Part shown: one piece after another, positions 8,042-16,254 of the stretch | Layout: every line of letters starts with the position of its first letter | Position numbering within the stretch: position 1 is the first letter of the stretch | NCBI RefSeq assembly: GCF_050613145.1 | Contig: NZ_CP192507.1 | Location: 1,364,001-1,428,000, forward strand | Origin: Lysinibacillus_B sp050613145 | Lineage (GTDB): Bacteria > Bacillota > Bacilli > Bacillales_A > Planococcaceae | DNA: 64,000 nucleotides | Direction of reading: 5' to 3' | The notes under the pieces: generated by a model | Told to the model about the DNA's origin: nothing | What the model saw: only the letters and a program-made list of their open reading frames with translations | Databases searched by the model: none | Made by a program: the position numbers and the translations under genes

Positions 8042-8055
8042 CTCTTGTACAAGAG
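8042..8055. promoter_or_regulatory. Perfect 14-bp palindrome upstream of the deoxyribosyltransferase-like gene
   Basis: CTCTTGTACAAGAG is fully self-complementary and lies 21 bp before the start codon. It could be an operator or a small RNA hairpin. Its half site TTGTAC recurs in the deoC palindrome at 28013-28028. Confidence 0.4.
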
Positions 8056-8076
8056 AAGTAATAAGGAGAGAGATAG

Positions 8077-8553
8077 ATGAAAGCATATTTAGCAAATGGA
8101 TTATTTTCGATTGGGGATCGTTATGTCAATCAATACATTGCAGCAGAAATTAGAAAGGCAGTAGAGGGAATTGATTTATATGTACCGCAAGAAAATGATG
8201 CGATTAATGATAAATCTGCCTATGCGGATAGCTTAGCAATTGCAGAGGCGGATTTACAGAGCTTACAAGCGAGTGATGTATTGATTGCGGTAATAGACGG
8301 GGTAGAAATCGATTCAGGTGTAGCGGCAGAAATCGGTGTGTTCTCTACATTAAACCGTCCGATTATTGCCTTATTTTCGGATGTGCGCCAACAAGGCCGC
8401 GATAATCATAAAAAAATCGAGGCGCTCATTGCAGATGGTATTGAAAATCAATTTATTTACCGCAATTTATTTGTCATCGGCTTAGTGAAACGTACGGGTG
8501 TAATTGTTAGCACGGTGGAAGAAGTAGTAGAAGAGATGAAGAAGTTAGTATAA
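8077..8553 (+). CDS. Nucleoside 2-deoxyribosyltransferase-like protein
   Basis: A 158-residue cytoplasmic protein starting at ATG 8077 behind AAGGAGAG. It has the nucleoside 2-deoxyribosyltransferase fold pattern: N-terminal strand MKAYLANGLFSIGDR, a charged middle, then ASDVLIAVIDGVEIDSGVAAEIGVFSTLNRPIIALFSD, where DG...DSG..AEIG supplies the expected catalytic glutamate and ligand-binding residues. The family transfers deoxyribose between bases or hydrolyses deoxynucleotides; the exact reaction here is unknown. It is a single-gene unit between two hairpins. Confidence 0.8.
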   Translation: MKAYLANGLFSIGDRYVNQYIAAEIRKAVEGIDLYVPQENDAINDKSAYADSLAIAEADLQSLQASDVLIAVIDGVEIDSGVAAEIGVFSTLNRPIIALFSDVRQQGRDNHKKIEALIADGIENQFIYRNLFVIGLVKRTGVIVSTVEEVVEEMKKLV

Positions 8554-8557
8554 AGAT

Positions 8558-8592
8558 AAAAGCAACTGTTTTGTGCACAGTTGCTTTTATTA
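8558..8592 (+). terminator. Intrinsic terminator after the deoxyribosyltransferase-like gene
   Basis: Stem AAAGCAACTG/CAGTTGCTTT followed by TTATTAT. The symmetric A and T flanks could also work on the other strand. Confidence 0.8.
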
Positions 8593-8709
8593 TATATTTA
8601 GTTGAATATTTATTCGTATTTATGTTGATATTATTCCGGTTATAAAGTTTCGTTGAATATTTATTTGAATAATAATACAATTAGTTAAAATCCAGAGGGG
8701 TGATAGAGT

Positions 8710-9180
8710 ATGTTCGTGCGCAAGGGGACAGTAGAAGATGTAGAAGTAATATGGTCATTAATGCAAGATGCTTTTTCAGAGTATACAAATGATGTATTGC
8801 CATCAAGTGCTTTACAAGAAACGCTACAGACAATAAAAGCAGCGATGGAAAAGGGAGAACAATCGCTTATTTTATTGGATGATGAGGAACCGATTGGAAT
8901 GGTACGTTATACAATGCATGATGATTACTACTATTTCTTTCGCTTATCTGTAAAGCGTAGCCACCAATCCAAAGGCTGTGCTAAGAAATTATTAATAGCA
9001 CTAGAAGAAGAGGCGGTACGTCATAATATTTCATTCATCCAATGCAAAGTGCGAGCAAATGTCCAGCGGAATATGGATTTATATAAAAATGTAGGCTATA
9101 AACAGTGTAGCGAGGAAATAATGGAACGAGAGAATATACAGTTAACGATCGCCTTATTTGAAAAGCCGTTAGTTATTTGA
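8710..9180 (+). CDS. GNAT family N-acetyltransferase
   Basis: A 156-residue acetyl-CoA-dependent acetyltransferase. The fold signature is clear: N-terminal MFVRKGTVEDVEVIWSLM, the beta-4 segment YYFFRLSVKRSHQSKGCAKKLLIALEEEA, in which QSKGCAK is the acetyl-CoA pyrophosphate-binding Q/RxxGxG/A loop, and NVQRNMDLYKNVGYKQ near the C terminus. The acceptor substrate cannot be told. A GAGGGGTGA site precedes the ATG. The gene stands alone upstream of the sirtuin gene. Confidence 0.88.
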   Translation: MFVRKGTVEDVEVIWSLMQDAFSEYTNDVLPSSALQETLQTIKAAMEKGEQSLILLDDEEPIGMVRYTMHDDYYYFFRLSVKRSHQSKGCAKKLLIALEEEAVRHNISFIQCKVRANVQRNMDLYKNVGYKQCSEEIMERENIQLTIALFEKPLVI

Positions 9181-9256
9181 AATGAATAAAAAGATGAAGT
9201 AAAACATCATGATACTTGCCTGTTCATCTTTTATAATAGAGGGTACGGGGGTGGAA

Positions 9257-9976
9257 ATGATGGATAAAGTCAATCAACTAGCAGATTGGTTACGACAATC
9301 GACTAAAATCGTTGTGTTAACAGGTGCGGGGATGTCAACAGAAAGTGGGGTACCGGATTTTCGCTCGAAGTCAGGCTGGTGGCGGAATATCGACCCATCA
9401 ACGGTTGCTAATATACAAGCACTTGAGCATGATTATGATTTATTTCACGCATTTTATTGCGCACGCTTTGAAGCATTGCAAGGGTGTGAGCCTCACGAAG
9501 GACATCACATTTTAGCAGATTGGGAGAAGCGCGGGATCATTGCACGTGTTGCGACACAAAACGTCGACGGCTTTCATAAAGCAGCAGGTAATACCTATGT
9601 AGATGAACTACACGGTAGTATTCATGCTGTACGTTGTCACAAATGTGGACACGAAGCAAACGCACAAGCTTTTTTTGATCAAGAAACATGTACTGTATGC
9701 TGGGGCAAGCTTCGACCAGGTATCGTATTATTCGGTGAAATGTTACCAGAAGATGCGTGGAAGAGTGCGCTACACGCCATTAAAGCGGCAGACCTCGTCA
9801 TCGTCATTGGTACAAGCCTGCAAGTATATCCTGTTAATCAGCTTCCGAGTATGACGCGCGGCAAGCTTGTGTATATTAACCGAGAAGTACATGGCTTTGA
9901 ACGTGATTTTGATTTATTATTTGAAGGCTCTGCAAAGGAAACATTACAGCAAATTGATGCAGCGTTAAAAGGATAA
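9257..9976 (+). CDS. cobB: NAD-dependent protein deacylase (sirtuin)
   Basis: Removes acyl groups from lysines of cytoplasmic proteins using NAD. Sir2 motifs in order: GAGMSTESGVPDFRS (NAD binding), TQNVDGFH, the catalytic HGS motif in DELHGSIHAVRC, a zinc site with CHKC and CTVC, RPGIVLFGEMLP, and VIGTSLQVYPVNQL. Length 239 residues is normal for a bacterial sirtuin. An in-frame ATG at 9209 would add 16 residues, but GGGGGTGG at about 9246-9253 supports starting at 9257 (or at the adjacent ATG 9260). The acetyltransferase gene just upstream is only suggestive of a functional link. Confidence 0.93.
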   Translation: MMDKVNQLADWLRQSTKIVVLTGAGMSTESGVPDFRSKSGWWRNIDPSTVANIQALEHDYDLFHAFYCARFEALQGCEPHEGHHILADWEKRGIIARVATQNVDGFHKAAGNTYVDELHGSIHAVRCHKCGHEANAQAFFDQETCTVCWGKLRPGIVLFGEMLPEDAWKSALHAIKAADLVIVIGTSLQVYPVNQLPSMTRGKLVYINREVHGFERDFDLLFEGSAKETLQQIDAALKG

Positions 9977-9980
9977 AATG

Positions 9981-10012
9981 AAAGCGTGAGGAAAAGTAAC
10001 CTCACGCTTTAT
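9981..10012. terminator. Bidirectional terminator between cobB and the anti-sigma gene
   Basis: Stem AAGCGTGAGG/CCTCACGCTT with an 8-nt loop. It is flanked by A-rich and T-rich sequence and lies between two convergent genes. Confidence 0.85.
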
Positions 10013-10015
10013 AGT

Positions 10016-11032
10016 TTACTTTAGTGTAATGTGAATCGGTTCAAGTTCTTCTTTCATCGCAATCGGCCCATTGCCAGCTGAATAATAAACAGCAGGTACT
10101 AATGTTAACGTGCTCGCCTTTTCATCAATTGCTTGAATAGAGCTGCTCCATTCATATGTCTTCAGTGCATCGTAGCTGGCACCACCATTGTTATTTGGAT
10201 AATATTCATTACCTAAATCATCTGTAATGCGGACGAAATCAGTTGTGACATGCTGCCATTTTTCTAACACTGCATCACTTACAATTTGTTGTACATGGAA
10301 AACAGTTGAGTAATCATTTGTTTCATAGGAAGTGAGCGTAACTGATATATCGTCATTTGTTACGATTTCATTCACGATGACTTTATTATTTTCCAATGCC
10401 TGAATCGTGAAATGGAATGACCAATCTCCTTTAACCGTTTGATTGGTTTCATAGTCGGTAAAAGCGGTTGGCTCCCATATTACTTCAAGTGTTTGAGGCA
10501 TTTCTTCTTTAAAGTGAGGTACTATTTTTGCTGTACCGATATAGGTTGTGTCGCTTATTTTTTTCATATAGTCGGAACCTCCTGCACCAGTCACTTCTTG
10601 TACATCGAAGAAGCTTTTCGCGTTTGGATTGTTCCCGAGCTGTTTTTCTGTTTCAATGGCATAAGCAATCGTGATAGCTGTTCCATCGAAAACGGCATCC
10701 TCAATCATTACGGTTACGCCGTTACTCGATTGAATTTGTGTCACATCTGTTGCAACAGCACCGAAATGAGGATTGAATGTTTCCTCTTCGGCAAAATATT
10801 GCATAACGCCTTTTATAAACGGGATTTGCGAGGCAATGGATGGTGCTGTAAACATCGTTGTAGCGGTCACAACGCCTGTCAATGTTGCAGCAGCAGCTAC
10901 GTATTTAAACCAGTTTGCCTTTTTCTTTTTACCAAGGACATGCTGTTTCACACGTTGTTTCTCCAAGTCACTTACTTCTACTAGTTCGATAGCATCGATA
11001 TTTAGATCCACTAATTTTTTTAAGTCACTCAT
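10016..11032 (-). CDS. Anti-sigma factor-like membrane protein (DUF4179/DUF5643 type)
   Basis: A 338-residue protein whose gene overlaps the ECF sigma gene by 4 nt (ATGA), the normal arrangement of a sigma/anti-sigma pair. The N-terminal 45 residues are charged and would face the cytoplasm. One membrane helix follows (WFKYVAAAATLTGVVTATTMFTAP, about 41-64), then a large extracytoplasmic domain resembling DUF4179 and a C-terminal immunoglobulin-like DUF5643 region. I see no zinc-binding anti-sigma HxxxCxxC motif. The predicted role is to hold the cognate sigma factor at the membrane until an envelope signal arrives. Confidence 0.78.
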   Translation of the reverse strand: MSDLKKLVDLNIDAIELVEVSDLEKQRVKQHVLGKKKKANWFKYVAAAATLTGVVTATTMFTAPSIASQIPFIKGVMQYFAEEETFNPHFGAVATDVTQIQSSNGVTVMIEDAVFDGTAITIAYAIETEKQLGNNPNAKSFFDVQEVTGAGGSDYMKKISDTTYIGTAKIVPHFKEEMPQTLEVIWEPTAFTDYETNQTVKGDWSFHFTIQALENNKVIVNEIVTNDDISVTLTSYETNDYSTVFHVQQIVSDAVLEKWQHVTTDFVRITDDLGNEYYPNNNGGASYDALKTYEWSSSIQAIDEKASTLTLVPAVYYSAGNGPIAMKEELEPIHITLK

Positions 11033-11598
11033 ACGAGAACCTCCTTTAGCTTTAAGTTTTTGGCCAGCTTTTGTTTTCCGCGGTATAGTCGATTATCCAC
11101 AGCAGATTTACTTAAATTGAGCGCTTGTCCAATATCACTATTTTGCATTTCTAAATAATATTTCAGTATAAAAATATCTCGGTCGAGTTCATCTAGTTTA
11201 CTTAATTCAAACAATAGCTCATTTCTTCGCTCTCGTTCTAATAACGTAGCCTGTATGCTGACGTGTGAAGAGCTCGTTTCTTCAAACTCCTCGACTTGCT
11301 GCTCCCGCGCTCGTTGTTTTTCATAAATACGATAATAATCAATCGCTTTATATTTTGTAATCATCCCGAGCCATTTCTTAAAATCAGCTGCATCACCACT
11401 AAATTGATGACTATTTTTCCAAACTTCTAAAAACACATCGTTAATACAATCATCCACGGCATCCTGCTTTCCTAATGGTTGTAAAACTCTCAGGGCGATG
11501 GCCTTCACTAATGGCATGTATTCATCGATGATATATTCTAAAGCATCTTCTTTTTTCTTCTGTAAACGTTTAATAAAATTACGATTCGTAACGGTCAT
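11029..11598 (-). CDS. ECF-type RNA polymerase sigma factor
   Basis: A 189-residue sigma-70 family factor with region 2 (EYIIDEYMPLVKAIALRVL ... DCINDVFLEVWKNSHQFSG, then FKKWLGMITKYKAIDYYR) and region 4 (LDELDRDIFILKYYLEMQNSDIGQALNLSKSAVDNRLYRGKQKL), which contains the helix-turn-helix. Region 3 is absent, as is typical for ECF factors. The linker (REQQVEEFEETSSSHVSIQAT) is polar. The downstream gene overlaps by 4 nt and encodes the likely anti-sigma factor. No ECF-type autoregulatory promoter could be identified upstream. Confidence 0.9.
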   Translation of the reverse strand: MTVTNRNFIKRLQKKKEDALEYIIDEYMPLVKAIALRVLQPLGKQDAVDDCINDVFLEVWKNSHQFSGDAADFKKWLGMITKYKAIDYYRIYEKQRAREQQVEEFEETSSSHVSIQATLLERERRNELLFELSKLDELDRDIFILKYYLEMQNSDIGQALNLSKSAVDNRLYRGKQKLAKNLKLKEVLV

Positions 11599-11804
11599 AT
11601 GTTTTTCTCCTTCATGTATTGAAAAAGCTTTTTCATTAACTACAACGAAGTGAGCGATTAATTATTCGCAACTTTTTTATTTTAACCTAGGTTGGTAGTT
11701 GTGTTCGGTAGAAATGGGCTCATTGTAATAATTTTTTCGGAATTTTATCCATAACTGTTGGTGATGAAACTTAATTAACTTAATATTTTAAAATATCTGA
11801 ATTT

Positions 11805-11829
11805 AATAGGGGTAAACCCCTATTTTTTT
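11805..11829. promoter_or_regulatory. Palindrome overlapping the likely promoter of the sulfide operon
   Basis: AATAGGGG-TAAA-CCCCTATT is a perfect 8-bp inverted repeat followed by a T run. It lies where the -35 box of a promoter with -10 TAGAAT (11846-11851) would be. G/C-tract palindromes of this kind are typical operators for CsoR-family repressors, including the persulfide sensor CstR that controls sqr/cst operons, although the half-site order differs from the classical one. The same sequence could act as an intrinsic terminator for transcription entering from upstream. Confidence 0.5.
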
Positions 11830-11897
11830 AATATTAGGAAATTTGTAGAATAGAAAGTGTAGAGTTTCACAATACAAATTCGAAAGAAGGTGGGCGT

Positions 11898-13091
11898 GTG
11901 GATAATTCTTTCAAGATTGTCATTGTAGGTGGAGGATCAGGGGGAATTACTGTAGCATCACGACTATTGAGAAAGATGCATAGTTTAGCTGGTGAAGTGG
12001 CGATTGTCGATCCTGCTACGAAGCATTATTACCAACCTTTATGGACGCTAGTTGGTGGTGGAGCGAGTAAAAAGGAGCAATCTGAGCGAGAAATGGCCTC
12101 ACTTATTCCTCAAGGTGCTACTTGGATACAGCAGGGGGTCACCCATTTTTACCCTGATACGAATCAAATTCAATTGGCTGACGGTTCCTTTGTGAGCTAC
12201 GAGTATTTAGTCGTTTCAGCAGGATTGGAGATCAATTGGGGAGCGATTAAAGGCTTAGAAGAGGCGCTAGGTACAAAAAATGTATGCAGTAATTATTCTT
12301 ATCAGCATGTAGACTACACATGGGAAACCATTCGGAATTTCAAATCAGGCACAGCATTATTTACCCATCCCGCATCACCAGTAAAATGTGGTGGCGCACC
12401 CCAAAAAATTATGTACTTAGCAGATGATTATTTTAACAAATCAGGCGTTCGGCACAATATTGATATTATTTTTGGCTCTGCTAATCCAGCAATCTTCGAT
12501 GTAGCAAAATATCGTAGTGCATTGGAAAAAGTAATAGAGCGCAAAAACATTGACGCCCGCTTTTGCTATAACTTAATTGAAATTAAAGCAGATGAAAAAA
12601 TGGCTATTTTTGAAGATTTGAATACAGGTGAAAAAGAGGAAGTCCATTATGACATGATTCATGTCACACCGTATATGAGCCCACCTAAATTTGTAGCGAA
12701 AAGTCCATTAGCAGATGGAACAGGCTGGTTAGAAGTCGATATTCATACACTTCAGCATAAAAAATATGAAAACGTTTTCGGTTTAGGGGATAACGCGAAT
12801 TTACCGACCTCTAAAACAGGAGCTGCTATTCGTAAGCAAGCCCCCGTTGTTGTAGAAAACATACTGGCATGTATGCGAAACCAGCTACCAAAGAGTATGT
12901 ACGATGGCTATACATCCTGTCCGATTGTTACTGGCTATAATAAGTTGATTTTAGCAGAATTCGATTATTCGAAGGAGCCTGTTGAATCGTTACCTATTGA
13001 CCAAGGAATGGAACGTACAAGTATGTATATCTTAAAAAAAGATTTACTGCCAATTATGTACTGGAATGGCATGTTAAAAGGCACAATGTAG
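11898..13091 (+). CDS. sqr: Sulfide:quinone oxidoreductase
   Basis: A 397-residue FAD enzyme that oxidises sulfide to persulfide/polysulfide and passes electrons to the quinone pool at the membrane. Visible features: Rossmann FAD motif IVIVGGGSGGITVA (7-20), YQPLWTLVGGG, the second dinucleotide-type segment, ENVFGLGDNANLPTSKTGAAIRKQAP (FAD-binding, with Asp), and cysteines C130, C164 (VKCGGAPQK) and the one in TSCPIVTGYNKLILAEFDY. The last two correspond to the active-site pair of SQOR-type enzymes. It starts at GTG 11898 behind AGAAGG. It leads a three-gene operon with the DUF1641 and CstB-like genes. Confidence 0.92.
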   Translation: MDNSFKIVIVGGGSGGITVASRLLRKMHSLAGEVAIVDPATKHYYQPLWTLVGGGASKKEQSEREMASLIPQGATWIQQGVTHFYPDTNQIQLADGSFVSYEYLVVSAGLEINWGAIKGLEEALGTKNVCSNYSYQHVDYTWETIRNFKSGTALFTHPASPVKCGGAPQKIMYLADDYFNKSGVRHNIDIIFGSANPAIFDVAKYRSALEKVIERKNIDARFCYNLIEIKADEKMAIFEDLNTGEKEEVHYDMIHVTPYMSPPKFVAKSPLADGTGWLEVDIHTLQHKKYENVFGLGDNANLPTSKTGAAIRKQAPVVVENILACMRNQLPKSMYDGYTSCPIVTGYNKLILAEFDYSKEPVESLPIDQGMERTSMYILKKDLLPIMYWNGMLKGTM

Positions 13092-13104
13092 AAAGGGGTA
13101 AATA

Positions 13105-13647
13105 ATGATGATTAAAACACCTGTTCAGCATCAATTAGAGCAACCAGAGGTCCAAGAAGCGATTACTTCTTTTCTACAAAACTTACCTATTTACCAACAA
13201 CAATTGGAATTCCTTGGACAGTTGACTAACTTCGGGCAGGCTGTATTTTCCGACAAGCAAGGTTTACAGCAATACGACCAAATGCTTCAAACATACAACC
13301 TGAATATGGAGACAATTGAAGCATTAATAGGGCTGTTAGAAAAGCTGCCGCGCCTAAACCAAATGCTGGAGCAACTCGAAAATGTTGTGGCATTTGTGAT
13401 GTCCATTTTAGGAGATGAAACGACATTAGCGAATGTCACAGAAAGTATAAAGGAATATACAAAACCGATTGTTGAAAAGGGACAAGCCGGGCTATCACTC
13501 ACACAAGCCATTCAACAAGAGGCAGAGTCAAATAAAGAACCGATTACACTATTGATGATGTATAAATGGTTAAAAGATCCGACTGTTCAACAATCATTAA
13601 AGTACGTACAAGCGACTTTAACGATATTAAGTAAAAACAAAAGCTAA
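13105..13647 (+). CDS. DUF1641 family protein of the sulfide operon
   Basis: A 180-residue, mostly helical cytoplasmic protein without cysteines or membrane segments. The part LPRLNQMLEQLENVVAFVMSILGDE matches the DUF1641 pattern. Proteins of this family are often encoded next to sulfide:quinone oxidoreductase or formate dehydrogenase genes; their biochemical function is unknown. Spacing is 13 nt both from sqr and to the CstB-like gene. A docking or assembly role for the oxidoreductase is a guess. Confidence 0.7.
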   Translation: MMIKTPVQHQLEQPEVQEAITSFLQNLPIYQQQLEFLGQLTNFGQAVFSDKQGLQQYDQMLQTYNLNMETIEALIGLLEKLPRLNQMLEQLENVVAFVMSILGDETTLANVTESIKEYTKPIVEKGQAGLSLTQAIQQEAESNKEPITLLMMYKWLKDPTVQQSLKYVQATLTILSKNKS

Positions 13648-13660
13648 GGGGGATATTAGT

Positions 13661-15076
13661 ATGTTATTACGTTATTTTTATGATGAAAAATTAGCACACG
13701 CATCTTATATGGTAGGATGCCAACAAAAGGGGCAAGCTTTTATTGTTGATCCAATGCGTAATATTGAGCCATATATTGAAGTGGCAGAAAAAGAAAATAT
13801 GAGCATTATAGGTGCTTTAGAGACACATATTCATGCGGATTTTGTGACGGGTTCAAGAGAATTAGCACACCGTTTTGGTGCTACAATGTATGTTTCAGAT
13901 GAAGGTGGAGAGGACTGGCAATATCAAAACTTAGAAAATATCCCACATCAGTTATTGAAAGATGGCGATCAGTTTGAACTAGGACGTCTCACATTTGAAG
14001 TCATGCATACACCAGGACATACACCGGAATCAATCTCCTTTTTATTAACAGACGGAGCGGCAGCCGATAAGCCAATTGGTATTTTTACAGGTGACTTTGT
14101 TTTTGCGGGTGATATTGGCCGTCCAGACTTACTTGAAAAGGCAGCGGGTATGGTAGGGACAGCGGATGCTGGTGCAAAGGCGATGTTTAAATCCGTGCAG
14201 CGCTTTAAGGAATTACCGGATTATTTACAACTGTGGCCTGCTCACGGAGCTGGAAGTGCTTGTGGAAAGGCATTAGGAGCGGTTCCATCTTCTACTGTAG
14301 GTTATGAAAAGCAATTCAACTGGGCGATGAAATTTGATACAGAAGAGGAATTTGTACAATCATTATTAGATGGACAGCCAGAACCGCCGTATTATTTCGC
14401 AGTGATGAAATCCGTGAATAAGGTCGGAATTGAGCTCATTAAAAACCTACCAGAGTTGCAATTTATTAATGATGTCACAATGATCGAACAATTAATCAAT
14501 GAAGGTCATCAAATAGTGGATACGCGTAGTACCGATGCATTTTCAAAAGGACATGTGAAGGGAACAATCAATATTCCATTTAATAAGGCATTCACAAATT
14601 GGGCTGGTTGGATTGTAGATTATGAGAAGCTATTATATGTATTAACTACACCTGCTCATATGGAGGAAATTTTAATTGACTTACGCTCGATAGGTATTGA
14701 CCAAGTAGTAGGATATGCAGATGTCGATGCAATGTTATCACAGGCTAGCTCCCTAGATTCCTACGAAAATGTATCACCTTTAGAAGCCAAAACCATGATG
14801 GAACAGGACGGTGTTGCGCTAATCGATGTACGTAATTTAGTTGAGTTTAATGAAGGACATATTGAAGGAGCGCAACACATTATGCTTGGCACGATCAAAA
14901 ATCGATTAAAGGAACTCCCAAATAAAAAGCTCATTATACAATGTCAGGCTGGCGCTCGTTCAGCCATTGCAGTAAGTGTTTTAAAAGCAAAAGGCTACCA
15001 TAATATCGTAAATATGTCAGGTGGCTATAGTAAGTGGCGAAAAGAAGTGCAGGAAAGCATTGTAGTAAATAATTAA
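13661..15076 (+). CDS. CstB-like persulfide dioxygenase-rhodanese fusion
   Basis: A 471-residue three-domain enzyme. Residues about 1-245 form a metallo-beta-lactamase domain of the ETHE1 persulfide dioxygenase type: THIHADF, the HTPGHTPES motif, GDFVFAGDIGRPD and LWPAHGAGSACG. Residues about 270-360 form a rhodanese-like domain whose active-site position (YVLTT) lacks cysteine, so it is a pseudorhodanese. Residues about 375-465 form a complete rhodanese with CQAGARS as the active-site loop. This architecture is that of Staphylococcus CstB, which converts persulfides to thiosulfate. Next to sqr it would process the persulfide product. I see no CstR or TauE/sulfite exporter gene nearby. Confidence 0.85.
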   Translation: MLLRYFYDEKLAHASYMVGCQQKGQAFIVDPMRNIEPYIEVAEKENMSIIGALETHIHADFVTGSRELAHRFGATMYVSDEGGEDWQYQNLENIPHQLLKDGDQFELGRLTFEVMHTPGHTPESISFLLTDGAAADKPIGIFTGDFVFAGDIGRPDLLEKAAGMVGTADAGAKAMFKSVQRFKELPDYLQLWPAHGAGSACGKALGAVPSSTVGYEKQFNWAMKFDTEEEFVQSLLDGQPEPPYYFAVMKSVNKVGIELIKNLPELQFINDVTMIEQLINEGHQIVDTRSTDAFSKGHVKGTINIPFNKAFTNWAGWIVDYEKLLYVLTTPAHMEEILIDLRSIGIDQVVGYADVDAMLSQASSLDSYENVSPLEAKTMMEQDGVALIDVRNLVEFNEGHIEGAQHIMLGTIKNRLKELPNKKLIIQCQAGARSAIAVSVLKAKGYHNIVNMSGGYSKWRKEVQESIVVNN

Positions 15077-15811
15077 AACGAGTAAAAATACCGAGTCTAA
15101 CGAGTCGATGGACCAGCCGTAGCTGTCTCCAACGGCTCGTTCTTGTGTAGCTTAAAATTAAAATTTGTTTAGCTCTCACATTTCGTATCCTAGCTCAGCG
15201 GAAACGGTATTACTTTAATCGTAATGGCAAAAAAACATTTATCACCACATCTATTGTGCAATAATAGTATTTTTACCAGTTATAGTAAAAATCATGTGGT
15301 ATTCTGTTAAATAATGATGTAATTGATAATATAGTGAAAAAATAAGAAATAATAAATTTAAAAGTTAGTATATTCATGCTTTGTGTATTTAGTTAATAAT
15401 TATAATCATTCTATTTTTATAAATTAAAGATTATAAATAATAGAAAAAGGACATTTTATCATCACACAAATGGAGTAAATAACTAATTGTTCGAAATTTA
15501 TTTGTAAGGTATTTTTTACTATATGAGAAAATTTTATATTAAAAATGATTACATTGGTTTGAAAATTATTAAATATATGCTTGTGAGAAAAGAGAGTTGA
15601 TAGTAATATTAATTTAAACAAACATAGTGCTTATAGATTTACAGGTTACGATAGTTTCATACATACTTAAATGTAGTTTATGGATTTTGGATATGTATCT
15701 AGTGACGCTAGCAATGAGTTCATCAACTTAGTAACATCATCGCTTTTGTGATGTTTTTTATAGCACTATTATTATTTGTTCCTACCACAATTTTTATAGG
15801 GAGATGATTTA
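15077..15811. other. 735-bp AT-rich intergenic region
   Basis: No gene is supported. Near the cstB end there is an imperfect GC-rich inverted block (AGCCGT at about 15116 pairs with ACGGCT at about 15133). From 15230 on it is very AT-rich, with a PerR/Fur-like sequence TTATAATCATTCTAT at 15400-15414 that may be chance. A terminator hairpin at 15733-15760 ends the region. The minus-strand frame at 15424-15621 is low-complexity and has no good ribosome site. Confidence 0.5.
15733..15760 (+). terminator. Terminator-like hairpin before the 108-aa gene
   Basis: Arms ACATCA/TGATGT enclose a 9-nt loop and are followed by TTTTTT. Its presence suggests that something is transcribed in the AT-rich region upstream, although no gene was recognised there. 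Confidence 0.6.
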
Positions 15812-16138
15812 ATGACAAAGCAAATCGAAATCAATTTACCAGATTGGTTTGAATTGGATGGATTAAATACTCTAGATACAATTATTAGTCCAAACTCGGA
15901 GGATGTAGGGATTTTAGTAGCAGGTGAAAATTTAGATTACACAAAAACTTGCTGCCCGACTGTACGTTTATATTTATTGCAATTAGTTGATAGTAAATAT
16001 GAAGTAACAAAAGAATTAGAAGCATTTCCATTCCAATCTACAGATGAAGCAATTCAATTTTCATCTAAATTGCCACAATTAAATGCATTTGATTTAGTGA
16101 TGTTATTAAATAAAGAGCAACCTATTTTTACGGCTTAA
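15812..16138 (+). CDS. Hypothetical protein (108 aa)
   Basis: A 108-residue acidic protein, start MTKQIEINLPDWFELDG, ATG behind AGGGAGATG. It has no membrane segment or signal peptide. A CC pair occurs in YTKTCCPTVRLYLLQLVDS, and the rest looks alpha/beta with a conserved-looking SSKLPQLNAFDLVMLLNKEQPIFTA tail. I do not recognise the family. It is transcribed alone, between a terminator hairpin and its own terminator, upstream of hemW, where lepA commonly lies in Bacillus. Confidence 0.75.
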   Translation: MTKQIEINLPDWFELDGLNTLDTIISPNSEDVGILVAGENLDYTKTCCPTVRLYLLQLVDSKYEVTKELEAFPFQSTDEAIQFSSKLPQLNAFDLVMLLNKEQPIFTA

Positions 16139-16153
16139 ATTTTATTCCGTGTT

Positions 16154-16179
16154 CGTATTCGTACGAATACGGTTTTTTT
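16154..16179 (+). terminator. Intrinsic terminator after the 108-aa gene
   Basis: A perfect palindrome CGTATTCG-TA-CGAATACG is followed by seven T residues. It insulates the 108-aa gene from hemW. Confidence 0.85.
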
Positions 16180-16254
16180 ATTCGTCAAAATTGTATTTTT
16201 GTGATGAATAGGTACAATGAAAAGGTACAAAGTAAAAAGAAGGGAAGTGATTGC

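Larger units (their letters stand above)
7437..8076. other. 640-bp intergenic region made mostly of palindromic repeats
   Basis: No supported gene. It contains two dispersed palindromic elements (listed separately), an AT-rich stretch, a terminator hairpin at 7986-8013 and a short perfect palindrome at 8042-8055. The open frame on the minus strand at 7625-7852 is a by-product of the repeats. Confidence 0.6.

Noticed and set aside
10439..10984. 181-codon plus-strand frame opposite the anti-sigma gene
   Set aside because: Cys/Phe-rich shadow of a well-supported minus-strand gene whose overlap with the sigma gene is conserved.
15424..15621. Minus-strand open frame of 65 codons in the AT-rich gap
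   Set aside because: Low-complexity AT-rich sequence giving Ile/Phe/Asn-rich peptide; no convincing start signal.
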